DNA from: DATCMH01 sp036563505
Lineage (GTDB): Bacteria; Pseudomonadota; Alphaproteobacteria; Rhizobiales; Beijerinckiaceae
DNA: 64,000 nucleotides
Direction of reading: 5' to 3'
Assembly (NCBI GenBank): GCA_036563505.1
Contig: DATCMH010000012.1
Location: 124,001-188,000 of the forward strand
This document shows, piece after piece, positions 1-8,340 of the stretch. Position numbers and translations under genes: made by a program. Under the pieces are notes generated by a model. That model was not told the origin of the DNA, did not search any database, and saw only the letters and a list, made by a program, of their open reading frames with translations. Position 1 is the first letter of the stretch; each line of letters begins with the position of its first letter.

Positions 1-209
1 AGACGCGATAAGGCCACCTTCAGGAAGGCGTCGACGGCGACGTCGGCCTCCGTCACCGGCGACCCGCCGGCCTTGGACCAGATCCGGGCGGAGGTTTTCT
101 GGCCCTCCCGAAAGTAGGTGTTCGCCATCGCCCCGGCCTCGCGCACGGTCTGGCGGAGCGCGAGGCGCAGGGGCGCGAGGTCGGGAAGGGAACTCATCGT
201 CGGCATCAT
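1..209 (-). CDS. CysQ / inositol monophosphatase family protein, N-terminal part only
   Basis: Only the first 65-69 codons lie in the window; the gene runs off the left edge. The translated start contains GGSPVTEADVAVDAFL, which matches the N-terminal motif of the inositol-monophosphatase/CysQ superfamily (Mg-dependent phosphatases acting on 3'-phosphoadenosine 5'-phosphate or inositol phosphates). Three in-frame ATG codons at 209, 206 and 197 could be the start and none has a clear ribosome binding site. A CysQ-type gene near ubiA is a common arrangement in Hyphomicrobiales. CysQ cannot be told apart from SuhB-like phosphatases here because the metal-binding motifs are outside the window. 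Confidence 0.72.
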   Translation of the reverse strand, partial: MMPTMSSLPDLAPLRLALRQTVREAGAMANTYFREGQKTSARIWSKAGGSPVTEADVAVDAFLKVALSR

Positions 210-391
210 CGCGGGCAAGCGGCGGGGACGGCAAGGCGTTCCGTGATGCCTGCAAGACTTGTGCAAGGCATTCTGTCGCAAGGACCCCCGGCAAGCATCC
301 GTTCAGCATCCGCCCGAAAAGGGCCCCTGAAACCAGGCGTTTACCCCGTGCCTTAAGCCCCTGGCGGGACGGCAGCCCGCATGCTCACCCC

Positions 392-925
392 ATGAACGAG
401 CGGCCCGCCAAAAGGGCTGCCGACCGCCGAACAGGGCGTTTCAAGATGACAGGATCCACCCCGGCCGCCGGGGCTCCCTCGCATGGCGAGGGCGGCCCCG
501 GCGCGCCCATCCTTCAAAGCGCCCTCTCGGGCGTGATCGGCTTAGCGCACGGCGCGACGCCGGCGGGTTTGGCGCTGACGCTCGACCCTGCAGGCAACGA
601 CGTTTTCCTCGTCCGCCTCGTCGACGCCGCGGGCGAGAACCTCCAGGATCTCGGCCCCTTCGCAGTGGACGACGTCATCGCTGTGTGGCGCTCCCTCGGG
701 GCCGCCTCCGGCCTGCCGCTTCAGATCCAGCGCGGCGACGGGCGCCTCGAGACGCCCTACCCGCAGATCGGCCGAGTCCAGCTCGGGACGATCCGCACCC
801 GACGCCGGCACGGCCTCCTCGGCCACCGCCGGCCGCGCTTCCTCACCCGCCGCAAGCCGGGCGCCTGGCCCCTGCGCCCGCGGGTTCACCGCGAGCGGGA
901 AAACTTGGGCCAGCGAGAAGGCTGA
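392..925 (+). CDS. DUF6101-like conserved protein
   Basis: 177 residues if read from 392; the better start may be the internal ATG at 446 (MTGSTPAAG), because the first 18 residues are Arg/Lys-rich and look untranslated. The middle and C-terminal part has a pattern I remember from the uncharacterised DUF6101 family of Hyphomicrobiales: an AVWRSLGAASGLPLQI stretch, then a GRVQLGTIRTRRRHG stretch, ending with RRPRFLTRRKPG. No signal peptide or membrane segment is visible. It is convergent with ubiA, leaving 48 bp. Function unknown; the family assignment is from memory of the pattern. Confidence 0.6.
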   Translation: MNERPAKRAADRRTGRFKMTGSTPAAGAPSHGEGGPGAPILQSALSGVIGLAHGATPAGLALTLDPAGNDVFLVRLVDAAGENLQDLGPFAVDDVIAVWRSLGAASGLPLQIQRGDGRLETPYPQIGRVQLGTIRTRRRHGLLGHRRPRFLTRRKPGAWPLRPRVHRERENLGQREG

Positions 926-973
926 GCCTCAGCTGAATGCCTGCGCTCGCTGTTCGCGCAGGCAAGCCATGAC

Positions 974-1957
974 TCAGGCCCCCCAGGATCGGACGAGACC
1001 GTCCGCGGCGAGGCCTGCGAAGAACAGGAGCCCGGCGTCGCGGTTCGCGCGGAAGAGGCGCAGGGCGCGCTCGCCGTCGGCGGGATCGAGGCGGGTGACC
1101 TGCCAGGCGAGATGCGCGCCGAAGAGGGCGAGCCCGAGATAGGAGAGGAACCCCGGCCCTGAGGTGAAACCGGCACCCGCGGTCAGCAGCGCGCCGAACG
1201 CGAGCGCCAGCGCCAGGCCGTAGCACCCCGCGACCGCGGGACGCACGCGGCTCCCGAAGAGCCGGGCGGAGGACTTGATGCCCGCGATGGCGTCGTCCTC
1301 GAGGTCCTGGACGGCGTAGACCGTGTCGTAGCCCACGGTCCAGGCGACGGCGGCGAGGTAGAGGAGCACGGCGGGAAGGTCGAGGCGCCCGAACGCCGCC
1401 GCCCAGCCCATCAGCCCGCCCCAGGCGAAGGCGAAGCCGAGCACGATCTGCGGCAGCCAGAACACCCGCTTCATGAAGGGATAGAGCGCGACGACGCCGA
1501 GCGAGGCGAGGCCGGTGAGGATCGCGAAGCCGTTGAACTGGAGGAGAACGGCGAGGCCGGCGAAGCTCAGCGCCACCATGAAAACGAGGGCGTCTCGCGG
1601 CCTGACCTGGCCGGAGGGAATCGGCCGGTTGCGGGTGCGTTCGACGCGGGCGTCGAGGTCGCGGTCGACGAGATCGTTGTAGGTGGAGCCCGCGCCCCGC
1701 ATCGCCACGGCGCCGATCAGGAACAGGGCGCAGTGCCATGGATCCGGGCCGGGCCGCCCTGCCGCCACGGCGGCGAGCGCCGCCGACCACCAGCAGGGCA
1801 GGAGGAGCAGCCACCAGCCGATCGGCCGCTCGATGCGGGCGAGTCGGAGATAGGGCCTGACCGAAATCGGCGCGTGTCGCTCCGCCCAGTGGCCGGCAAC
1901 CGCGTCGGGAACCGGAGGCGCGCCCGCGGCGTCGCCGCGCGCCGCCTCGGGCCTCAC
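974..1957 (-). CDS. ubiA: 4-hydroxybenzoate polyprenyltransferase
   Basis: Integral-membrane prenyltransferase that attaches the polyprenyl tail to 4-hydroxybenzoate in ubiquinone synthesis. Both Asp-rich motifs of the UbiA superfamily are present: NDLVDRDLD in the first half and YDTVYAVQDLEDD in the second, binding Mg-diphosphate. Several hydrophobic helices follow the N-terminal RPYLRLARIERPIGWW motif. I chose the GTG at 1957 (about 327 residues), which overlaps the TGA of the upstream secreted-protein gene in a GTGA arrangement and suggests coupled translation. Reading further upstream gives only a frame-shifted shadow of that neighbour. Length is normal for the family. Confidence 0.93.
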   Translation of the reverse strand: MRPEAARGDAAGAPPVPDAVAGHWAERHAPISVRPYLRLARIERPIGWWLLLLPCWWSAALAAVAAGRPGPDPWHCALFLIGAVAMRGAGSTYNDLVDRDLDARVERTRNRPIPSGQVRPRDALVFMVALSFAGLAVLLQFNGFAILTGLASLGVVALYPFMKRVFWLPQIVLGFAFAWGGLMGWAAAFGRLDLPAVLLYLAAVAWTVGYDTVYAVQDLEDDAIAGIKSSARLFGSRVRPAVAGCYGLALALAFGALLTAGAGFTSGPGFLSYLGLALFGAHLAWQVTRLDPADGERALRLFRANRDAGLLFFAGLAADGLVRSWGA

Positions 1958-2412
1958 AGGGCGCCCGACGGGATCCTGTACTGGCCGGTGAGGCCGGGGC
2001 CGCCGAAGAGGCCGCCCTGCTGCGGGCCGCCCTGCTGCTGCGCCTGGCGGGCTTGGCGCATCATCTGCGCCTGCTTCGCCGCCACCGTGCAGGCCTGCGC
2101 CTTGATCTTGGTCGAGCGCTCGTGGTCCTGCTTGATGCCCTCGGCGAAGTTGTCCGGGATCTGGCACCAGTCCTTGTTCGCGTCCACGAACTTGACCGCG
2201 CTCTGGCCATTGGCGACGAGCTTGGTGAAGAGATTGCAGGCCGTCGCCGGATCGATCTTCTTCTTGCCGAGCCCCTGGATCCGCTCCACGACGCTCTTGC
2301 GCTCGAGGAGGATCTTCTGGATGTCCGTGCACTGGCTCGCCTGAGCGGTGGCCGGAAGGGCGAGAAGACCTGAGCCGATGAAGGCCGCGGCGAGGAGGTG
2401 CGTGGCGCGCAT
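1954..2412 (-). CDS. Small secreted four-cysteine protein
   Basis: 152 residues. The first 25 form a clear signal peptide (LLAAAFIGSGLLALPATAQA), so the product is predicted periplasmic. The mature part has four cysteines (about C28, C59, C83, C107), an even number compatible with two disulfides, a Lys-rich helical middle, and a Gln/Gly-rich tail ending LTGQYRIPSGAL. It resembles conserved hypothetical proteins of Hyphomicrobiales but I cannot name a family. Its stop overlaps the ubiA start by 4 bp, so the two are probably co-transcribed; nothing else links it to quinone synthesis. Confidence 0.75.
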   Translation of the reverse strand: MRATHLLAAAFIGSGLLALPATAQASQCTDIQKILLERKSVVERIQGLGKKKIDPATACNLFTKLVANGQSAVKFVDANKDWCQIPDNFAEGIKQDHERSTKIKAQACTVAAKQAQMMRQARQAQQQGGPQQGGLFGGPGLTGQYRIPSGAL

Positions 2413-2481
2413 GATCGAAGCTTCGGCAATCCTAGAGGGCTGGCGCGCGACCGACGAGAACCGACCGCGTTGGGCGCTCCC

Positions 2482-2871
2482 TTAGCAGAGAATGGCCCCG
2501 GACGCCACCTGCCGCACGGCGTCGCGGGCACTCTGGCCGGGACGCACCCCGCACCGCGCCGCAGCGGTGTTCGCCATTGAGACCACGCCGCTCGCGAGCG
2601 TGTCCGCCGCGTCGCCGATCCGGGCGCTGTCGTGGCGGACGGCGAAGGCCGGCATCCCGACGCCGTCGAGGAGGGCGAGCCCGGCAACCCCCGCCCCGTC
2701 CTTGCCGATCCCGGCATCGTTGAAGACAACGGCCGCGAGCGGCAGGGCCAGCGCGGAGCGGGCCGCGCTGATCCCGCCGTGCGACCCGCTCACCACCACG
2801 GCGCCCGCGTCCCCGGGGCCGGTCTCGGCGATGGAGTCCCGCAGCACGACCCGAAGCGGCTCGTCAGTCAC
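2482..2871 (-). CDS. Conserved hypothetical protein (Gly/Ala-rich, DSARIGD motif)
   Basis: 129 residues without a signal peptide or membrane span. The sequence opens with LRVVLRDSIAE and contains a VVSGSHGG motif, FNDAGIGKDGAGVAGL, and the strongly patterned HDSARIGDAADTL, then an Ala-rich helix. This looks like a compact alternating alpha/beta fold with conserved Gly-Asp loops, possibly nucleotide- or phosphate-binding, but I do not recognise a named family. It is transcribed away from rsmE, with 68 bp between the two starts for divergent promoters. The motif regularity argues that it is a real gene and not a shadow. Confidence 0.65.
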   Translation of the reverse strand: MTDEPLRVVLRDSIAETGPGDAGAVVVSGSHGGISAARSALALPLAAVVFNDAGIGKDGAGVAGLALLDGVGMPAFAVRHDSARIGDAADTLASGVVSMANTAAARCGVRPGQSARDAVRQVASGAILC

Positions 2872-2939
2872 GCGATCTCCGTCCTGATGTCGGCGCGATC
2901 TTGACGCCGCCGCCGTCCACCCGGCAAGCCAGGCCCGCC

Positions 2940-3677
2940 ATGGCCGACTTCAACGCCCCGCGCCTTTACCTCGACGCCGCCCTCACCGCCGGCGCGCCGG
3001 TAGCGCTCGACAAGCCCCAAGCCAACTATCTCTTCAATGTCCTGCGCCTGCGCTCCGGCGACAGCGTCTTCGTCTTCAACGCCCGCGACGGCGAATGGCG
3101 GGCGCTGGTCGAGGGCGAGGGCAAGCGCGCCACTCTCGCGGTGGCGGAGCGGACGCGTCCCCCCGAGCCGCCGGCCGACCTTCATTACCTGTTCGCGCCC
3201 CTCAAGGCCGCCCGCCTCGACTACATGGTGCAGAAGGCGGTGGAGATGGGGGCAGGCCTGCTCAGGCCCGTTCTCACGCAACGCACCCAAGTGTCCCGGA
3301 TCAACCTCGACCGGATGCGGGCGAACGCGATCGAGGCTGCGGAGCAGTGCGGTCTCGTTGCCCTGCCCGCGGTGGAGCCGGAACTCTCCTTCGCCAAGGC
3401 CTTGGCCGCCCTCGATCCCGACCGCCTTCTCGTCTTCTGCGACGAGGACGCCCCCGTGCGCGATCCCGTGGCGGCGCTGCGGGGCGCCCCGGAACCCACG
3501 GCCAAGATTGCCGTTGTCGTCGGGCCCGAAGGAGGGTTCACCGAAGAGGAACGGGCGCTTGCGCTTCGTCACCCCCGCACCGTCCGTCTGTCGCTCGGAC
3601 CGCGCATCCTGCGCGCCGACACCGCGGCCGTGGCGGCTCTGGCCCTCGTTCAGGCGGTGCTCGGCGACGCCCGCTGA
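2940..3677 (+). CDS. rsmE: 16S rRNA (uracil1498-N3)-methyltransferase
   Basis: SPOUT-class methyltransferase that uses S-adenosylmethionine to methylate N3 of U1498 in 16S rRNA. 245 residues from the ATG at 2940 (MADFNAPRLYLD); the 13 extra codons upstream are not expected in the family. The N-terminal PUA-like part includes ANYLFNVLRLRSGD. The C-terminal trefoil knot has VVVGPEGGFTEEE and LGPRILRADTAAVAAL, the SAM-binding signatures of RsmE. KAVEMGAGLLRPVLTQRTQ is also typical. It sits alone on the plus strand upstream of the carboxylate-amine ligase gene. Confidence 0.93.
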   Translation: MADFNAPRLYLDAALTAGAPVALDKPQANYLFNVLRLRSGDSVFVFNARDGEWRALVEGEGKRATLAVAERTRPPEPPADLHYLFAPLKAARLDYMVQKAVEMGAGLLRPVLTQRTQVSRINLDRMRANAIEAAEQCGLVALPAVEPELSFAKALAALDPDRLLVFCDEDAPVRDPVAALRGAPEPTAKIAVVVGPEGGFTEEERALALRHPRTVRLSLGPRILRADTAAVAALALVQAVLGDAR

Positions 3678-3834
3678 CAGAGCCTTCCGGTCAGGACGGC
3701 GCGGCCGACACCGACGATAGGCCAGCGGCTCTTCGCCGCTCATCCTTTGATCCCTTTGAAGCGTTTGGATGCGGGCGCCGCGACTGGCCGCGCTCGCGTC
3801 CCCCTCAGCGCCAGCGTTTGTCAGGACGAGCACC

Positions 3835-4971
3835 GTGCAGCAGTCAGAGTTCCGGTTCGGCATCGAGGAAGAGTATTTCGTCAACGATGCCGAGAAGCGC
3901 GACGCCGCCCGGGGTCGCATGCAGGAGTTCCAGAAGGTCTGCCTGTCCCGCTTCGACGGCGCGGTCCAGCGGGAGATGCTGGAGCCACAGATCGAGGTGG
4001 CGACCCCGCCCTCCGCCGATTTCGCCGAGGCCCGCGCCTACCTCGCCCAGCATCGCCGCAGCATCGCCGACTGCGCGGCCGAGTTCGGCCTCACCGTGAT
4101 GGCCTCGGGCACTCACCCCGTCGCCGCCTGGAACCGGGTGCGCGCCAACGCGCAGCCGCGCTACGGCAAGGTGATGCACGATCTTCAGATGATCGGCAGC
4201 CGTACCGTTGTGTGCGGGCTCCACGTCCACGTCGAGCTGCCCGACCTCGCCCAGCGCGTCGACCTCATGAACCGCATGCAGCCGTTCCTCGCGCTGCTCT
4301 TGGCTCTCTCGACCTCATCGCCCTTCTGGCAGGGCCAGCGCACGGGGCTTCTCGGCTACCGGCTCGCGGCCTATCGCGAGCTGCCGCGCTCCGGCTACCC
4401 GGACCTCTTCGCGAGCGCCGACGATTACCGGCACTACATCGACACGCTCGTGGCGGCCCGCGCCATCGAGAACTCGAGCTACATCTGGTGGGTGATCCGC
4501 CCTTCGCTGAAGCATCCCACGATCGAGCTGCGCGTCGCCGACAGCTGCACGCGCCTCGACGATACGCTGGCGATCGCCGCCCTGTTCCGCTGCCTCGTGC
4601 GGCGGCTTGCCCTCGACCCTTCGCTCAACGCCGGCATGACCGGGGCCTCGCGGGCGATCGCCGTGGAGAACGGCTGGCGGGCGCAGCGCTACGGCATCCA
4701 TGGCTCCCTCGTCGACGAGGCGAGCCGGTCCCTCAAGCCCGTGAGCGAGGTGCTGACCGACACCATCGCCCTTGTGCGCGAGGACGCGAAGGCGCTGGGT
4801 TGCGAGCGCGAGCTCGACCTCGCGCGGTGGATCGTGGCCCGGGGCACGAGCGCCGACCAACAGCTTCTGATCCACACCGACGCCTTGGGCCGCGGCCGCT
4901 CCAACCGCGACGCCTTGAGCGACGTCGTGGATTGGCTCGCGACGGAGACGGCGGGACCGGTGGTTCACTAA
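3835..4971 (+). CDS. YbdK-type carboxylate-amine ligase (glutamate-cysteine ligase 2 family)
   Basis: ATP-dependent ligase of the GCS2 family. Members join glutamate to an amine; YbdK-type enzymes have weak glutamate-cysteine ligase activity, and the true substrate here is unknown. The start is set at GTG 3835 so that the protein begins VQQSEFRFGIEEEYF, which is where the family normally begins; the 22 codons upstream are Ala/Pro-rich and unlikely to be translated. Family signatures include GIEEEYFV near the N-terminus, CGLHVHVELPD in the middle, and WWVIRPSLKHPTIELRVAD. About 378 residues, typical length. The stop codon overlaps the convergent galU stop. Confidence 0.85.
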   Translation: MQQSEFRFGIEEEYFVNDAEKRDAARGRMQEFQKVCLSRFDGAVQREMLEPQIEVATPPSADFAEARAYLAQHRRSIADCAAEFGLTVMASGTHPVAAWNRVRANAQPRYGKVMHDLQMIGSRTVVCGLHVHVELPDLAQRVDLMNRMQPFLALLLALSTSSPFWQGQRTGLLGYRLAAYRELPRSGYPDLFASADDYRHYIDTLVAARAIENSSYIWWVIRPSLKHPTIELRVADSCTRLDDTLAIAALFRCLVRRLALDPSLNAGMTGASRAIAVENGWRAQRYGIHGSLVDEASRSLKPVSEVLTDTIALVREDAKALGCERELDLARWIVARGTSADQQLLIHTDALGRGRSNRDALSDVVDWLATETAGPVVH

Positions 4972-5831
4972 GCCTTGAGAAGCGTCTCCAACTCCGCCCG
5001 CAGCGCCGGCCCGAGATCCTCGCGTTCCAGGGCGTAGGCGACGTTCGCGGTGAGGAAGCCGAGCTTCGAGCCCGTGTCGAAGGTGCGGCCCTCGTATTTC
5101 ATGCCGTAGAAGGTCTGGCTCTGGGCCAGCCGCTTCATCGCGTCGGTGAGCTGGATCTCGCCGCCGGCCCCCGTTTCCTGGCTGCCCAGGATGTCGAAGA
5201 TCTCGGGCTGGAGGATGTAGCGGCCGGAGATGATGAGGTTCGAGGGGGCCGTGCCCTTCGCCGGCTTCTCCACCATGCCGGTGATCTCGAAGGTCTGGCC
5301 AAACGTCTCGCCGATGGCCACGACGCCGTATTGGTGCGTCTGGTCGTGGGGTACTTCCTCGACGGCGATGATGTTGCCGCCATGGCGCTCGTAGGCGGCG
5401 AGCATCTGCGCCATGGCGCCGCGGCTCAGCATGTCGGGCAGGAGCACCGCGAAGGGTTCGTCGCCGACGATCTCGCGGGCGCACCACACAGCATGGCCGA
5501 GGCCGAGCGGCGCCTGCTGACGGGTGAAGCTCGTCTGGCCGGCCTGGGGCAGGTCGCGCTTGAGCTCTTCGTAGGCCGCCTGCTTGCCCCGCTTCTGGAG
5601 CGTGTCGTCGAGCTCGTAGGCGATGTCGAAATGGTCCTCGATCACCGCCTTGTTGCGTCCCGTGACGAAGACGAAGTGCTCGATGCCGGCCTCGCGCGCC
5701 TCGTCGACCACGTGCTGCACCACGGGCCGGTCGACGACGGTGAGCATCTCTTTCGGCACCGCCTTCGTCGCGGGCAGGAACCGGGTGCCGAGGCCGGCGA
5801 CGGGCAGGACGGCTTTGCGGATGCGCTTCAT
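4968..5831 (-). CDS. galU: UTP--glucose-1-phosphate uridylyltransferase
   Basis: Makes UDP-glucose from glucose-1-phosphate and UTP, the entry point for glycan precursors. 287 residues from the ATG at 5831 (MKRIRKAVLPVAGLGTRFLP). The G-x-G-T-R nucleotide-binding loop and the PATKAVPKEML catalytic segment are intact, and VEKPAKG and DTGSKLGFL motifs follow. The reading frame continues upstream to 5918, but those 29 residues (HAALDLTARFRHS) are not part of the family. It is divergent from galE with 167 bp between, so the two UDP-sugar genes may share a control region. Confidence 0.95.
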   Translation of the reverse strand: MKRIRKAVLPVAGLGTRFLPATKAVPKEMLTVVDRPVVQHVVDEAREAGIEHFVFVTGRNKAVIEDHFDIAYELDDTLQKRGKQAAYEELKRDLPQAGQTSFTRQQAPLGLGHAVWCAREIVGDEPFAVLLPDMLSRGAMAQMLAAYERHGGNIIAVEEVPHDQTHQYGVVAIGETFGQTFEITGMVEKPAKGTAPSNLIISGRYILQPEIFDILGSQETGAGGEIQLTDAMKRLAQSQTFYGMKYEGRTFDTGSKLGFLTANVAYALEREDLGPALRAELETLLKA

Positions 5832-5998
5832 GAGGTGGCCCTGGCAGGGAGAAAGGGGGCGGGGCAGGGAGTGGCGGAACCGCGCGGTGAGGTCAAGCGC
5901 GGCGTGACGCAGCGACACCTGAGGGCGCGGACCTTAATCGAAGCTGAAGCGTTCGGGTCTAGGCTTGCCGCGAGGATCAAGGGATTCGAGGGACGAAC

Positions 5999-6991
5999 AT
6001 GGCGGTTCTGGTGACGGGCGGCGCCGGCTACATCGGCAGCCACATGGTGTTGGAGCTCGTCGACGCGGGCGAGCAGGTCGTCGTGCTCGACGACCTCTCG
6101 ACAGGCTTTCGCTGGGCGCTGCCGGAGGCGGTGAGCCTCGTCGTCGGCGATTCCGGCGACCCGGCCCTCGTTACCCGCATCATCCAGGAGCACGGCATCG
6201 AGGCCATCGCCCATTTCGCGGCGAAGATCGTGGTGCCGGAATCGGTCTCCGACCCGCTGGGCTACTACTTCGCCAACACGGTGAAGTCCCGCGCGCTGCT
6301 CGAGGCCGCGGTCAAGGGCAAGGTGCGCCACTTCATCTTCTCGTCGACCGCCGCGGTCTACGGCGAGCCGGAGGTCAACCCGCTGCCGGAGGACACGCCG
6401 CTCTCGCCGATTAACCCCTACGGCCGCTCCAAGCTGATGACGGAGTGGATGCTGGCGGACACCGCCCGGGCCCACGACCTCACCTACGTGGCTTTGCGCT
6501 ACTTCAACGTGGCCGGCGCCGATCCGCAGGGGCGCTCCGGTCAGTCGACCCCCAACGCGACGCACCTGATCAAGGTCGCGAGCCAGGCGGCTCTGGGGCA
6601 ACGGCCCTATCTCCAGGTCTTCGGCACCGATTATCCGACGCGCGACGGCTCCTGCATCCGCGACTACATCCAGGTCACGGACTTGGCCCGCGCCCATACG
6701 GCGGCCCTCGATTACCTGCGCGGCGGGGGGGAGAGCCTCACCCTCAACTGCGGCTACGGCCGCGGCTTCTCGGTGCTCGAAGTCATCGACGTGGTGAAGC
6801 GCGTCTCGGGCGTCGATTTCGAGGTTCGCCACGTGCCGCGCCGCCCCGGCGATCCGGCGGCCCTCGTGGCGCAGTCCGACCGCATCCGCGAGACCCTCGG
6901 CTGGCAGCCGCGACACAACGAGCTCGAGGGCATCGTCGAGCAGGCGCTCGCCTGGGAGCAGCGGCTGAAGGAGCGTATGGCCGCAGCGTAA
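5999..6991 (+). CDS. galE: UDP-glucose 4-epimerase
   Basis: NAD-dependent extended-SDR enzyme that interconverts UDP-glucose and UDP-galactose. The Rossmann motif GGAGYIGSH is at residues 7-15, SSTAAVYGEPEV contains the catalytic Ser/Thr region, and NPYGRSKLMTE carries the YxxxK pair. RYFNVAGADPQGRSG is characteristic of GalE over other sugar dehydratases. 330 residues. A GAGGGACG ribosome binding site lies 5-12 bases upstream of the ATG. The next gene, a transglycosylase, is co-directional but 84 bp away. UDP-galactose from this enzyme could feed the surface-polysaccharide genes further along. Confidence 0.93.
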   Translation: MAVLVTGGAGYIGSHMVLELVDAGEQVVVLDDLSTGFRWALPEAVSLVVGDSGDPALVTRIIQEHGIEAIAHFAAKIVVPESVSDPLGYYFANTVKSRALLEAAVKGKVRHFIFSSTAAVYGEPEVNPLPEDTPLSPINPYGRSKLMTEWMLADTARAHDLTYVALRYFNVAGADPQGRSGQSTPNATHLIKVASQAALGQRPYLQVFGTDYPTRDGSCIRDYIQVTDLARAHTAALDYLRGGGESLTLNCGYGRGFSVLEVIDVVKRVSGVDFEVRHVPRRPGDPAALVAQSDRIRETLGWQPRHNELEGIVEQALAWEQRLKERMAAA

Positions 6992-7075
6992 CGTCCGGGG
7001 CAACGCTTCCTTAACCATGCTTATGTCGCATTGTCGGGGCAGGTGGCGCCTCCCGCCCCGAACGAGCGACCGATC

Positions 7076-8308
7076 ATGCCACGACCTTTCCTGGCGGGCC
7101 GTCATATCCGCGGATTGCTGATTGCCCTGGCCGCCGGCGCCGCGATGCCGGCCCTGGTGCAAGCGCAAACGAGACCGGCAGCACAGGCCGAGACGGCATC
7201 AGATTTCCGCGCCTTCGTCGAGAGCCTCTGGCCGGAGGCGAAGACGCGCGGCGTGTCCCGCGCCACCTTCGACGAGGCGTTTCGCGGCGTCGCGCCCGAT
7301 CCCAAGGTGGCGGCGCTGACGAAGAAGCAGTCGGAATTCGTCCGGCCTATCTGGGATTACGTCAACGGCGCGATCTCGCAGGACCGGCTCGCCCGGGGCC
7401 GGGCGCTCGCCGCCCAGCACGCCGCGACCCTCGACCGTCTGGAGCGCTCGACCGGCGTGCCCCGCGGCGTCGTCCTCGGCATCTGGGGCATGGAGACCAA
7501 CTTCGGCTCCTTCACGGGCTCAATCTACGTCGTGCGGGCGCTGGCGACGCTGGCGCACCTGCGCTATCGCGGCGACTTCTTCCGCGAGGAACTGCTCACC
7601 GCGCTGCAGATCCTCGAGGCCCGCCACGTCGCCCGCTCCGAGATGCTGGGCTCCTGGGCCGGCGCCATGGGGCAGACCCAGTTCATGCCCTCGAGCTTCG
7701 CCAAGTTCGCCGTGGATGGCGACGGCGACGGCAAGGAGGACATCTGGACGAGCGTGCCCGACGCGCTCGCCTCGACGGCGAACTACCTGCGCCAGCAGGG
7801 CTGGCGGCCCGGTCAGCCCTGGGGGTTTGAGGTCGAGCTGCCCGAGGGCTTCGATTTCCGCAACCTGCGCCAGGGCTTCTCGGGCTGGCAGGGTCTCGGG
7901 GTGCGCCGGATGGACGGGGCTCCGATGCCGCGCTCAGGCGAGGCCACTCTGTTCCTGCCGGGCGGCGCCCGCGGGCCGGCCTTCCTGATCACCACCAACT
8001 ACGACGTGATCAAAACCTACAACCAATCCGACGCTTACGCCCTGGGCGTCGCCCATCTCGGCGACCGCCTGATGGGCGGCGGCCCGATCCGCGGCGATTG
8101 GCCGACGGACGAGCCCATGCTCGACAAGGATCAGCGCGTCGAGCTGCAGAAGCGCCTCGCGGGCTTAGGCCTCTACCAAGGCGAGAGCGACGGCAAGCTC
8201 GGCTCCAAGACCCGCGAGGCGGTGCGCCAGTTCCAGCTCGCCCGCGGTTTGACCCCGGACGGCTACGCCGACCGCAAGGTCCTGGGGGCCTTGCGCGCGG
8301 CCCGCTGA
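7076..8308 (+). CDS. Lytic murein transglycosylase, MltB family, with peptidoglycan-binding domain
   Basis: Periplasmic enzyme that cleaves peptidoglycan glycan strands, forming 1,6-anhydro ends. From ATG 7076 the protein begins MPRPFLAGRHIRGLLIALAA, a signal peptide ending near residue 30. The MltB-type SLT domain includes GVVLGIWGMETNFG with catalytic Glu140, then GSWAGAMGQTQFMPSSF. A C-terminal PG_binding_1 repeat (about 345-408) contains LGLYQGESDGKLGSKTREAV. A TTG at 7031 in the same frame would add 15 residues before the signal peptide and is less likely. The DUF459 gene begins 31 bp downstream, a pairing seen often in Hyphomicrobiales. Confidence 0.92.
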   Translation: MPRPFLAGRHIRGLLIALAAGAAMPALVQAQTRPAAQAETASDFRAFVESLWPEAKTRGVSRATFDEAFRGVAPDPKVAALTKKQSEFVRPIWDYVNGAISQDRLARGRALAAQHAATLDRLERSTGVPRGVVLGIWGMETNFGSFTGSIYVVRALATLAHLRYRGDFFREELLTALQILEARHVARSEMLGSWAGAMGQTQFMPSSFAKFAVDGDGDGKEDIWTSVPDALASTANYLRQQGWRPGQPWGFEVELPEGFDFRNLRQGFSGWQGLGVRRMDGAPMPRSGEATLFLPGGARGPAFLITTNYDVIKTYNQSDAYALGVAHLGDRLMGGGPIRGDWPTDEPMLDKDQRVELQKRLAGLGLYQGESDGKLGSKTREAVRQFQLARGLTPDGYADRKVLGALRAAR

Positions 8309-8340
8309 CTTCCGCGCCCGGAAGGCTTATATTGCCGATA
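8305..8340 (+). promoter_or_regulatory. Predicted sigma-70-type promoter giving a leaderless DUF459 mRNA
   Basis: CTGACT (8305-8310, four of six matches to TTGACA), a 17-bp spacer, then TATATT (8328-8333). The ATG of the next gene is at 8340, six bases after the -10 box, exactly where transcription would begin. No Shine-Dalgarno sequence lies at normal spacing before that ATG. The -35 box overlaps the TGA of the transglycosylase gene. Inferred from spacing only. Confidence 0.4.

Noticed and set aside
1958..2332. N-terminal extension of ubiA to 452 residues
   Set aside because: The extra part is the frame-shifted image of the secreted four-Cys protein; the GTG at 1957 fits the family start.
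3747..6014. A 755-codon plus-strand frame across the carboxylate-amine ligase and galU
   Set aside because: Runs out of frame through one real gene and antisense through another; Arg/Pro-rich without motifs.
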